64,000 nt of DNA from Neoceratodus forsteri (lineage: Eukaryota; Chordata; Ceratodontiformes; Ceratodontidae), in NCBI GenBank assembly GCA_016271365.2, contig JADMNL010000028.1:52408001-52472000 (forward strand). Direction: 5' to 3'. The position numbers and the translations under genes were made by a program. Below the pieces are notes generated by a model. The model searched no databases. It was not told the origin of the DNA and saw nothing but the letters and a program-made list of their open reading frames with translations. This document shows positions 53,660 to 64,000 of this stretch, piece by piece. Positions within the stretch are counted from its first letter, which is position 1. Each line of letters begins with the position of its first letter.

Positions 53660-56600
53660 TCTAGTTCTGGCAGATGTTCCTGCTGGTATTGACCAATCTG
53701 TATCTGGCATACAGTTGTTTGAGAGGGCATATGCACAATTGGATGGATCTTCCACTTACTGGAATGCTCAAGTCCCAGACAAGACACTCAACTTAACATA
53801 TCAGCGCTGTCTCTGTCTCCTCCTGACCCCTCCGGCTGTGAATTCATTCACTCCCTCTTACTGCTCGGAAACACTAAAAAGGTGCACCTGGTTTGCGCCT
53901 ACAATCCCCCCCAAAGGAGGCCTGCCAGGACTCTCGTTCCTTCTTGACCACCTAAAAGGCAAGATTGGTTCTAACGAGGTGATCATCATGTGGGACTCAA
54001 CCTTAACTGGCTGGGCCCAAGTACCAAACTATATGAGCCACTCCTCTCAGGCCTCGCCCTCCATCAGACCATCACCAAAACTACTAGGACACCCCTCGGG
54101 GAGTCAAGGGCTCCTTTATTGACTGGCTCCTGAGCAACAGACTGGATAAAATCATCCAAACTGGCACACTCCCGGATGCGATTTCTGATCATTCCCCCAT
54201 ATACTGCATTTGGGGATCCACCACCCCAAAAATCCCCTGTAGAGTAATTCAGATGAGAGACTACTCCCAGTTTATCCTTCACGACTTCCTGGATGACCTC
54301 CTGTGCCAACTGGTCCAGGGTACTTGGCTCCAATGACCCTGCTATAGCTTTGGACTACTTCCTGGAGATTCTCATCCCTCTGCAAGACAGACATGTTCTC
54401 CTCACGAAGAGGAGGGTACGGGGCACGGCCACAAAGTGGCTCCATGGTGGTCTTCTAGCTCTCATGAAGCAGAGGGACAAGTGCTGGTTCAAGTTTAAAA
54501 ATACCAGCGACACACATGACCTCCTTGAATATCGTCGGCTCAGGAACTCCTCCAAGGCCACCATTTGGGTCACCAAGAGCAAGTTCTGCAAATCTGCCAT
54601 GCTCAACTCAGCCTACAACCCCCGGTGCTTCTGGCAAAACATTAAGAACTTGGTTGGAGGATCCACCTCTAACCCTGGCACCGATATGATTATCAAGGGG
54701 GCCAACTGCAATAACCCCTTTACTATAGCCTCAGCGTTCAACGGCATGTTCTCCGCTTTGCCGGCCACCCCAACCCTTCCACTCTCCACCCCTGAACCTC
54801 CGGGCACCACCCCCTCGGCCCCCATTTTACCTAAAGCAAATCTCTGTTAGAAGACTCAAGCTCTGCTTGCTGGTCTCTCACCACACCGGGCGGAGCATGA
54901 TAATCTAGAGCCAAAACTCCTCTGTCTGTGGGTGCCCTCCTCGCCCTGCCGATCACCCACATCTTTAACTCTTCCCTTACCTCGGGGATCTTACCTGACG
55001 TGTGGAAGGTGGCCAAGGTGGTCCCGGTGTTTAAGCATGGTGACCCCAAGGAGATGAACAACTACCACCCCATTGCCATACTCTCTGCCACCAGCAAGCT
55101 ACTGGAAAAGGCTATAGCCACTCAAATCTCCTTTTACCTTCAGGAGTATGCAGTTCTCTCCTCCGCGCAGCACGGGTTCAGGAGGGGGCACAGTTCGGCC
55201 ACTGCTATCGCTGTTGTCACCTCAGAGATCAGATCTGCTACCGACCTTGGCAAACTGACTGGAGCCATCTTGTCGACCTCTCCAAGGCCTTCGATGCGTT
55301 CGACATAGCCTCCTTCAAACCACTCTGCTCTCACATGGCTTCTCCCGAGCCCTCGCCTGGTTCTCCAGCCACCTGGGGTAGACTACAACACACCTGCTAC
55401 AACCGCGTGCTCCCATCGGACCTTTCACCTGTCAGTTGCGGTGTCCCTCAAGGCTCGCTCCTCGGTCCGATACTGTCCTCCCTCTACATCAATGAACTCC
55501 CTGCATTGCTACCTCCCGATCCACCACACTCTATGCGGATGACTTGGTACTTCCTGTCAGCCTCGCAGGACATCTCAACCATTAACGCCAACTCAACTCA
55601 GACTTTGGGCATGTCCAAAACTGGCTCGGGTCCAAGCTCATGGTTAACCTAAACAAGACCCACGCCATGTTATTTGGGTCAGTAGCAAAACTGCATCATC
55701 CCTCCCTGCCATCCTCCGTAGGGAATGGCCCTCCTGCCTGTCTTGAAACCACTGGGTACCTTGGGTGACCTTGATCCTCAATCTTGATCTTATGGAGCAT
55801 CTCCGGAACATCTGCAAATTATCTAACTGCAAGCCTGGTTAGCTCTACAGGGCCAAGGACTGCCTCACTCCGGCTGCCCGGCTCGCCATTGCTAGGGGGA
55901 TCCTCCTACCCATGCTCTGCTATGGGCTGGTTGCCTTCGCACCGGTCCCGATGGCCACCTTGCAAAATGGGATATGGCCTATAACAACATATGTCAGTTC
56001 GCCCTCGCTGCGCCTCGCCTTATGCATCGGTGTGACCTCTATGCCCAACTGGGGTGGCTTCCCCCCAAGAAACACCGTGCCTTTGTCCTCGGTAATATGA
56101 TTGACAACATTGTCTGCACGGCCTGCTCCCCTGCTCTTGCCCTTCCCTTCAAGCAGTGCCCCTCGACCTATCAGCTTAGATCCAGTTCGGCTCAGGTCTG
56201 CCCGATTCCGAGACCCGCCTCCCTACCGGCGATCGGGCCTTCTGCTCACGCTCTGAGACTCTGAACCCTTCCGCCTCAGTCCGGCAGCCCTCCCACCCTG
56301 GCTTCAAACGCCCTTTGGAAGTTCTCAAGGCTGCCTCCACCTGTCTGTGTGCCCACTAGTTGCTGGGTGACTGTCTCTGTGCCCACCTAGTTGCTGGGTC
56401 TCCTCCTCCTCACACTCCCCCCACATACTGAATTTCGGCCTCTGACCTCCTCCCCCCTTATCACCTCCCCTCCTCCTCCGTCAGGTGCCCCCTTACTCTA
56501 TTCACACTTTAGCACCCTCCACTTCTCTGCCCCCAATTTACCCCTTTTGTTCTCTCCCCTGCAGCACTTAGACTAACCCTCAACCCCTATCCTCTGCAAG

Positions 56601-57233
56601 GAGCCCCCTCACCTGTCTTACCCATTAGCTCCCTCCCTTGTGGCACTTAATGAACCTTCAACTCCTTGCCCGGCTCTCTGGGGTTGCTGAACTGTAGGGG
56701 TCGCCTTCCCTGCAGGCCTAGCCTATCATATCGTGGTGGTCCCTCCTGCCCCTGTTGACCTACCTCCTGCCTACTCTCCCCTGCCTCTACTCTCCTGACC
56801 ACCACCTCGCCTGCTCTGCCTGCCCCCTCCCCTGTCTACCTGTCAATCTCCCCCTGCTCCCTTCTGTGGACTTCCACCTTCCCTCTTGCTCGGATTAGAT
56901 GCACCTGTTGCCTTATACTCTACTTTTTTTCATTCTAGTTGTTGAACACAAGTCTTTACTCTGCACCCTGGCCCTTCCCTGCATGATGGCTTGCATGCCA
57001 CCTTGACAGTGTACCATGTTCTCTGTATTGTAATATTTTGGCTGGCTCACCTGTTTAATGGTTTTGTTTTCTACCATGTCTATGTACCTTGTTTTCTGTA
57101 TTGCGCTTGTTTGCTACCTTGACTCAGTACCTCATTTTCTATATTGTAACCTCCCAGGTCGCACCTGAAAATAGGCATTTGTTGTCTAGTGTGCCTACCT
57201 GGTTAACAAAAACAAATAAATAAATAAACGGGT
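53660..57233 (+). mobile_element. L2-like LINE, copy 3
   Basis: Plus-strand L2/Rex-style relic: endonuclease remnants (YNPP near 53900, ISDHSPIYCIW near 54183), linker (RDKCWFKFKN at 54473, FWQNIKNLVGG at 54630), and reverse transcriptase PVFKHGDPKEMNNYHPIAIL (55024), QHGFRRGHSSATAIA (55169), VSCGVPQGSLLGPILSSLYI (55431, in part) and an intact LYADDLVL (55535, another frame). The long 3' UTR is pyrimidine-rich and ends in (TAAA)n (57216-57230), like copy 2. The 3' tails of copies 2 and 3 share GCACCTGAAAA-type wording before the A-rich end. Confidence 0.8.
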
Positions 57234-57941
57234 CTAAGATCTGGAAGGATACTCATAGATTCATATCCCAGGACAGGCTGAGACTGATGCAATTTCAGAT
57301 TATTAACAACAGGTTTTATACTCCAGTTAGGATGGCTAGTAAGTCCCTTATCCCGAGCTGCAGAAGTTGTATGCAGGAAGTAGGTTCTTTAATTCATATT
57401 TTTGGAAATGCCCAAAGGTTGCCCCACTCTGGTCCCTCATCAAACAGAAGGCAGATCCCTTGTTGGGGGTAACTGATTACATTCAGCCTGCTGCCTGCCT
57501 AGTTGGGGATTATTCCCTCATACCTGTCACTGACAGGAAGTATCATTTAGTCCTGATTACAATCTCAGTTAAGAAGTTAGTACTCCGACACTGGCTGAAT
57601 AGTGAGACCATTGCCTACTCAGAATGGCTGCAGGAGCTTTTGGTAAATCTTTTAGTGGAAAAGGGTCATTGCTAGTGTCCATAACCATTTACCTAGGTTT
57701 GAAAAGATCTGGAGTAAGTTGCAGACCTTGTATTCTATATAACTGGCTTCATCTGTTCTAGGTTGGCACGCCATTTGTACAATAAAGTGCTGATACCATG
57801 ATGTGAGGGGGAGGAGGGATTGCTGCATGTTTGTCTGTCTTGCTGTGTAACCAACTGTATTATGTCTTGTTGTGTGGAAAAGTGGCCGCTTAGTGGCCAT
57901 GTTGAAAATAAATAAAGCACTTTGAATTAAAAAAAAAAACA
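57234..57941 (+). mobile_element. L1/Tx1-like LINE 3' fragment
   Basis: A 5'-truncated fragment of ORF2 C-terminus: QDRLRLMQFQIINNRFYTP (57272), then a Cys/His segment (CRSCMQEVGSLIH, 57360), followed by a 3' UTR with AATAAA at about 57908 and a poly(A) run ending at 57940. It is distinct from the 16-30 kb copy. Confidence 0.8.
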
Positions 57942-59150
57942 CAACAGCTGCCGTTTTATAAATAATGTGCCTTCTTATCCTCAGATTGGTGCTTTCATGC
58001 TGTTTAATTGTAGTTTGCAAATGCAGACAAACAGCTTTTCAGGTTAAAAACTCATGGTATGACCTAACCTAAGATGGTGTGGATGTCAAAGTAGAATGTC
58101 GATGAAGACGAGCGCCCTAAGCATTTAGAGAAACCCAATGTACAGTGTTTTCTTTGCTACAGCTCATGGCCTCTGTTATGAGCATTAACAGTTTACATGC
58201 AATACAAAGCCTAATAGTACAATAATATCTATACCAGGAGCCCCAGACTCGGGAACGCACAGTCTCAGCATCTTTGTACTACAACCATCTTTGCACAGTT
58301 ATAAGCACATGCTCAAAAAATCATTATGAATGGCAGAATGTTGTTACTATAGGAAATTCATCACTTCCCTAATGTTGTTATACCATCAATGTGACGTACC
58401 ATTGTTGTTAACCCATCAATGTTACATTACATCAATGGTATAACAAAATGGATTTGATACGTGTGTCCATCCCCTAGGCAGCACGGGCAGCCGCATGATG
58501 CAGACACTGTTGAAACTCTATGAACAAACTGTCACTTTACATATGTCGCATAATACAAAGGCATCTGTAAGTGAATGATAGAAGCAGCTACTTTTTCAAA
58601 GCCTCTAAGCGAGGAGCGCAAAGCTTTCAAAATGGGCGCCCCCCCGTTCACCTAGAAACTGCACTATCAGTGCCTCACTTTCTTCCTGTAATGCCTGTCT
58701 GTTAGTCCTTATTTTTTATATACCACTTGCCCCTTGAATAAGTTGTTGTATTTTTATTCTCTCCCCTTTTCTTGCAGTTCTGAATGCCAACGATCCAAGC
58801 CACATTGTATTTCCCATCAATTCACGGCACAACCCCAGCAAATGTTTTATGGCTTAACCAATTGGCTGTAGCATGTCACATGATCCATGCCTACTGTGAC
58901 TTCTGTTTGCTTTTTTGAACCGTCTGAGAGTTTACTGTTCTTTGTTCATAATAAAAATCGGTGCCATTATTTTAGTGGCTGCCTGGTATTTAAATAAATG
59001 TTTTCTTTTCACCCCAAACCAAGGAGTGTGGATGTCATTAGTACAAGGTAAGAAAAGGACTACTATTATTTATTGTATAAAGTGACTGGTAATTTAGCAC
59101 ATGTCATCAGTTAGCCACAATGCCCATTCACTACAAAGAGATATACATCA
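57942..59150. other. No gene recognised; small hairpin
   Basis: Unassigned. A hairpin at 58374-58446 pairs GTTATACCATCAATGT with its inverted partner ending GGTATAAC. 58900-59040 has two AATAAA signals and could be the end of an old LTR, but I cannot support that. Confidence 0.35.
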
Positions 59151-59281
59151 GGATCAACCACACTATGCAAGCATCTCATGGTTCCCTTAGCAACAGTGGT
59201 TAACCTCTCAAGCTGCGCTCTCAAGGCTTACCTAAGTTGCCAAGGGAACCACTCAACACTAGCATAGTGTGATTAATCACC
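59151..59281. repeat. 131-bp inverted repeat
   Basis: GGATCAACCACACTATGC and GGTTCCCTTAGCAAC on the left mirror GTTGCCAAGGGAACC and GCATAGTGTGATTAATCACC on the right. A MITE-like hairpin. Confidence 0.75.
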
Positions 59282-60049
59282 GATGCCCATACATTATCCT
59301 CTATATGCTATCAAATGAGACATACTACTGAGACATCCTTGTGAAATATGTATTTTATGCATTCTCTCAGTTGTATTTATTCTTCCTTGTCGAATTGTGA
59401 GTGGCTATAAATCATTTCTTTATCTGGCTGCTTGCAGAAGGAGACCTGATAAATACAATGAAACTGATCCTAAGATGGGTATGGTACATGTTGGACATGA
59501 ATGAGCCACAGATCATCAGGAATGTAGCAAATGGGTATTGCATGGAAAAGGACACAAGGAACATCAAAAAGGAGAGGGACCAATTGAATAACAGAAATGA
59601 CAGGGTAGGAATTCATGGAGCAGGCGAATAGGGGGGTTTGGGTGTAGGGTCAGATTAACAGAGGCATCTTAAAATTTAAACTTTAAATGGTAAAATCTTT
59701 ACATCCTTCACAGTGGGGGGGTGAAGCATTTTGCGGTTAACATTTCTGTTCTGCAGCAAAACAAATGGCTCCAAAGGCAGTCATTTCTCACAAAATGCTA
59801 ATATTTGTGACATGCAGAAAGGTTTTGCAAACCGTCACTGAATGTGCCACTGCATTGGATTTGAAGCAGATACAGCTTACATTTTACAAAATCATGCCCT
59901 CGTTTTTAAATCACTAAAGTAGTAAAAATGTTCCTGTTACTTAGGTCATTACATTTTTGCCCATGTCACTATTACAGTTGAAGAAGCAACATGTTAAGTA
60001 ATACTTGGCTCACTGATAGGATCCCAGACAGAGAAACTGATACGGACAA
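59282..60049. other. No gene or repeat recognised
   Basis: A 76-codon open frame at 59401-59631 has no recognisable motif. Otherwise unassigned. Confidence 0.35.
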
Positions 60050-61403
60050 CTACGCGATCTTTAGGCAAGACAGGGATCATAATAAAAGGGGGTGGATGTC
60101 TCATGTACATTATGTTCTCCAGTAGTTCCAGATGACTCCCCTCACCCTAAACCCAAAGGCTGTAAACTTTTTGTGAGTAACTTAAAACTGGTTCCTAAGG
60201 GGGGGAAAAAAAATCAACCTATTAGTAGCATATATTCTGCCAAAAAAATGTCAGTTCCAACTTCGATGGCTTCAATAATGCTGTACCAGGTTTAAACAGA
60301 TAGCAAAATAATTGTACTAGGTGACTGCAACGGCAACTGCCTCAAATGCATCAAGGAGTACAGAGACAAACTGGCTAAAGTGTACTTCACACAGGTTATC
60401 CACACCCCTCCCAGGTTACACTATAAAACAGATACTGCCATCCTACTTGACTGGATCCAAGTCAGCCTCCCTGACTGGATCATTGCAATTGCAATGCTGC
60501 CTGATTTCATTAGAGGCCACTCCCCTGTCACCTGCAGATGGTCTGCCAAGGTGACCAAAAGGGAACCCTCCAACATCTAAAACGGCATGTTCACACCCAC
60601 AACGTCCCATATTTCTGAACCTTACTACAACAAGTTGGTGGGTCATTCCTGACCAGTACTTGTGATGTGAATACAGCTGTGGAGTATTTCATCTGTCAGT
60701 TTAATAGGATATGTGAGATTGCTGCCTCCTCCAAGACCCTCCACAGGAAGGGTAGTATTCATGCCTGGTAAACAGCAACCATCAAATCCTTGACAATGGA
60801 TTGGGAGAGAACTTAGGCCTGTACAAAAAACGTGGTCAACACAAATGCCTACAAAAATATAGGGAACTGCGGAACACTTCAAATGTCCACATCAAAGAAG
60901 CCAAGGCTGACCTCTACAAGACACAGCAAAAAAAAACTAAAAACCTTATAACCTGTCCTAAGCAACTGTGGAATGGCATCAACGAAATCATGGCCAATGG
61001 CAAAGAAATCCCTGCCTGATTCCATTGTAGCTTGTGGTACCACAATTGAAGTTGACAAGCATATCCCTGACACCTTCAAGAAAACTTCAACCGACCTATC
61101 ATCATATATACCAGATCCCAACACCCACCCAGCCCTAGGAGTAGATACACCAGACTACTCTAACTAGACCCAAGTTCTACTTCAAAAGGTTAACTTGGGC
61201 TGATGTGTACACCTCGTGAACTAGGAGCAAAATCAAACCTAGATTTAGGCCAGATGGTATAGATATGAAGCTGCTCAAACTGGTGATAAGGGAAGTCATC
61301 TACCCCTGCAGATTATCTTACTCTATCCCTCCACTGGGAAAGTACATGGGCTTTGGAAAGCAGCACCCGAGACCCCGTATTCAAAGGTGGATAATAATGG
61401 TAG

Positions 61404-61686
61404 CATCGCTGAAGGCGAGGAAAGAACGGTGACTGCAATAAGGGCAAAGTCATTTTGGCTACTGCTAAAAGGATGAAGGTAAATTACAGCTACTGCACTA
61501 CGGCGATATTGGAATTTCCCTCCCTCCCCGAGGTGCTATGACCTCGGAGTAGGTTATAATAGTATGGGGGATGTGGGGGGAAAAGCCACTGCCATTAGTG
61601 CAGTAGCTGTAATTAACTATCCCCTTTTAACAGTAGCCGAAATGTCTTTGCTCTTATTGTAGTCGCCATTCTTTCTTTGCCCTTTT
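61404..61686. mobile_element. 283-bp foldback element
   Basis: Arms of about 95 bp: ACTGCAATAAGGGCAAAG and TTACAGCTACTGCACTA on the left mirror TAGTGCAGTAGCTGTAATTA and CTTTGCTCTTATTGTAGTCG on the right, around a centre near 61545 that contains its own GAGGT...ACCTC stem. It sits where the LINE's VFKGGD motif would be and so is a later insertion. Confidence 0.75.
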
Positions 61687-61926
61687 GAAACAGAGCTGAT
61701 AATAACCTGCCCTAAACTACAACCCTAACTCCATCCTCCTCCCCATTTAAAACCCTACAGATGGTAGTAAGTGATCAGCTTGTTCAATATCTGAGTCAGC
61801 ACGAACTCCTGGCAAATCAGCAGCATGGGTTTAGGAAAAAACGTCAGCACTTCTTGAGTTCAGAGACTCAATTCACTGTGCCATGGACAGGGGGGAAATG
61901 ACTGGGTCATTTAACATTGACTTTAC

Positions 61927-62535
61927 AAGGCCGGCCCGGTGGCACTGAGGGTTGAGGCACTGGATGCCACACCTCGCACTGTGCCGGTGACCCAGGTTTG
62001 GGAATGGACTTGGGCACCAGGGGTTGGCAGGGGAGGGTTGAGGACTGAGCGCCCGTGTGGAGCTCTCCTCCCCAGACTAATGGGATGGGTTGGCCCAGTG
62101 AGCAAAGGACCCCCAGTGAAGACCAGGGGGCACTGCAGCAAGTCAGACAGCACTTACTAGCATGGCCAATGCTGGCAGGGTTGACATGCACCAGAGCATC
62201 AGGGTGTGCCCACGCATAGGAGGGTAACTGCTGAACACAGAAATACCAGGTCCGGGGGTAGGCAATGGCATCAACTCCCATGCCCACTGCCAGGTCCGAC
62301 CTGGCTGACCTTCAGGGTTCCTCCACCAAGGGCCCATGCCCACAGCTGGAGTCTAAGTGTGCAAGCGTGCCCAACGTAGGAGGGTCAAACTGGGGGTGCC
62401 AGCTGCTAAGCGGGGCAGAGGAGAGAGGATGGTTCGGTCGGGGGGTACTTCAGGCAGGGCAATACTCAGTTAGATGCCCGAGAGAGGCTCCTAGGACCGT
62501 GACCATGAGGGGAAAAGGAATTGAAAAAGAAAAAA
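61927..62535 (+). mobile_element. SINE-like insertion with 14-bp target duplication
   Basis: AACATTGACTTTAC occurs at 61913-61926 and again at 62536-62549, flanking 609 bp that end in an A-rich tail (GAATTGAAAAAGAAAAAA). This is the signature of LINE-driven retroposition. The head (AAGGCCGGCCCGGTGGCACT) is GC-rich. TGGCACTGAGG and GGTTTGGGAAT are at best weak A- and B-box matches. At 609 bp it is long for a tRNA-derived SINE, so a processed transcript is an alternative. It has no clear open frame and its family is unknown to me. 23975-24080 may be a relative. Confidence 0.65.
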
Positions 62536-64000
62536 AACATTGACTTTACCAAGATTTTTGATCTTATAAATCCCTCCTCTGCCAGAAACTAGTCAATCTG
62601 GGACTCTCAGAAGACTCAGTCATCTGGTTCAAAGGCTACTTGGCTCTTAGAATCCAGGTTGTAGAATGCTGCACCGCACTCTTGGATGATAGGTAAATCA
62701 CTGTAGGTGTTCCGCAGGGATCAATCTTAGGACCCTTTCTCTTCAGTTTATTCATAAATAAATACCTGCTGTATGCAGGGGCCAGCTATACTTCATTATG
62801 CGGATGATGCTGAGTCACTTCCAGTGGCAAGTGCTAGGAGAAGCTGCGGCAGTGGCTTCAGACTAACTTTACTGCCCTCCAAGAATGGTTCACCACCAAT
62901 CTGCTTGTAATGAACACCAATAAAACAAATGTATGATGTTTACCTCTCAAACCTCAATAGGGCTCTACGATACTGGTTCGACAACATCACTGTCGACCGA
63001 CGTAACAACGATGGATTAATGTCGACCACAATTGCTAACATCATAAATCCATCTGAAAATACTTGGTTTGGAGTTGGAGTTGATCCTGAGAGGAGGCGCA
63101 AGATGCCAAAAAGCAGTTCCTGTGTCCCGCGGTGACATTACAGTGACCTGTTGCTGTGCCCCTGTAATGTCATTTGCGGTAGAAGTTTTGAACTGGCGCC
63201 AACATACACATCCACGGCCCTATTATATCCCCACCTGGGAGCCCCTCCTGAGCAAGTAAAACTTTAAATATCTTTGGTCTTCTTCACAACATGCTGACCT
63301 TTCAGTACGCTGTAGACCTCCTGGTTAAGAGAGAGTCAGCTTTAGGCTAGGGCTACTTACAGACACAGGAACAACTTCCTACCAGAGGTTAGGGAAATAC
63401 TGGTACAGCGCTTCATTGCAAGCTTAGTTGGTTATAGAACTGTGGTTTATGGCTCTGCAACTGACAGTGTGTTGGCCAGAGTCAAGGGTCTCCTAAACGG
63501 GGCCTGCTGCTTTGCGCTTGGACAAAACCATGATACAAACACCTGCGTACTGTACAACACCATGAACTGGTTGAACCTAGACTCCAGGCTGCTTTATCAC
63601 ACTCTGGCACTGGGTATAATGCTATACAAGGCCAACTGTTTCCAGGGCTTCAGTCCAAATTCACCTTCAGAGATAACAAATACTAAACCGGTGTGGGTGA
63701 CACTCCATGCAGCCCTACGAGAACACCTCTCTTGGCCAGTCTTGCTTCCTATACCATATCCCTAGGCAAACGAATGGCCGACCTGACTCCTTAAAAACTG
63801 ATTACTCTGTTGAACTGTCCAAATCCCAGCTCTACTCTTTGCATATCCCCACCTGATTCTTGCAATTGCCGCCACAGACCATCTAAACTTGAACACAACT
63901 GGTACACAGTGGCACTATTTACTCTGCACTTCACTCACTGTAACTTGCTGACATGAATCTCGTACTGGCTAACTACTATAAAAGCACTCACAGAATGATC

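Larger units (their letters stand above)
60050..64000 (+). mobile_element. L2-like LINE, copy 4, interrupted twice, runs past the window
   Basis: Plus strand. Endonuclease end IIVLGDCNGNCLKC (60310) and DFIRGHSPVTCRW (60502). Linker KKRGQHKCLQKYRELRNTS (60825) and NLITCPKQLWNGINEI (60945). RT start RPDGIDMKLLKL (61250). A foldback (61404-61686) interrupts, then LVQYLSQHELLANQQHGFRK (61775). A SINE-like insertion (61927-62535) splits the DFTK motif, which resumes at 62540 with IDFTKIFDLIN, then VGVPQGSILGPFLFSLFI (62704), an intact LHYADDAE (62790) and the C-terminal block with LNLDSRLLYHTLALGIMLYK (63573). Stops and frameshifts are frequent. The 3' end is not reached. Confidence 0.8.

Noticed and set aside
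58900..59050. Possible LTR end with polyadenylation signals
   Set aside because: No matching second LTR, primer site or TG...CA boundaries found in the window.

Overview
This window looks like intergenic and intronic DNA from a large, repeat-rich vertebrate genome. The mix of CR1-like, L2-like and L1/Tx1-like LINEs, a Ty3/gypsy LTR element whose integrase precedes its reverse transcriptase, hAT-like ends, a CORE-SINE and young satellites fits an amphibian or a similar large-genome non-mammalian vertebrate. A caecilian or salamander is a guess. There are no prokaryotic genes, CRISPR arrays, rRNA genes or intact tRNA genes. Nearly every long open frame is a piece of a decayed mobile element.

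Layout. 61-2890: CR1-like LINE on the minus strand. 3244-11643: a nearly complete Gmr1-like Ty3/gypsy element with 1.15-kb LTRs, TG...CA ends and a perfect 5-bp target duplication; its 3' LTR is split by a 1.16-kb insertion. 13770-15004: plus-strand CR1 fragment. 15005-31060: nested elements, in which an L2-like LINE (minus) is split by an L1/Tx1-like LINE (plus, 16095-30827), which is itself split by a candidate hAT-like insertion (17846-26451). The innermost insertion carries a satellite-bearing repeat whose ~299-bp units form a three-unit higher-order array. 31280-36532: CR1 3' fragment, a 465-bp foldback, and an L2-like LINE with a 2A-like motif. 38336-39741: CR1 copy. 40290-48780: a second copy of the satellite-bearing repeat, split by a full-length 6-kb CR1-type LINE (41629-47626) with tandem 5' monomers, a repeat-rich ORF1 with an esterase-like domain, and an endonuclease/reverse-transcriptase ORF2. 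48820-50955: diverged satellites and a foldback. 51300-53650: CR1 (minus). 53660-57233: L2-like LINE. 57234-57941: L1/Tx1 3' fragment. 60050 to the end: L2-like LINE carrying a foldback and a SINE-like insertion with a 14-bp target duplication.

Host gene. Two short minus-strand intervals (37420-37497 and 12537-12593) have good splice sites at both ends, lengths divisible by three, only one open frame each (phase 0 in both), and charged, helix-forming translations. I infer that a host gene for a coiled-coil protein crosses the window on the minus strand, and that most of the repeats between them sit in its intron(s). I cannot name the gene.

The strongest candidates for something little described are the satellite-bearing repeat (two copies, shared ends, an internal higher-order array beginning with an inverted unit) and the esterase-type CR1 LINE with duplicated 5' monomers and a Gly/Tyr-rich 34-residue repeat in ORF1. 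All boundaries were placed by eye.
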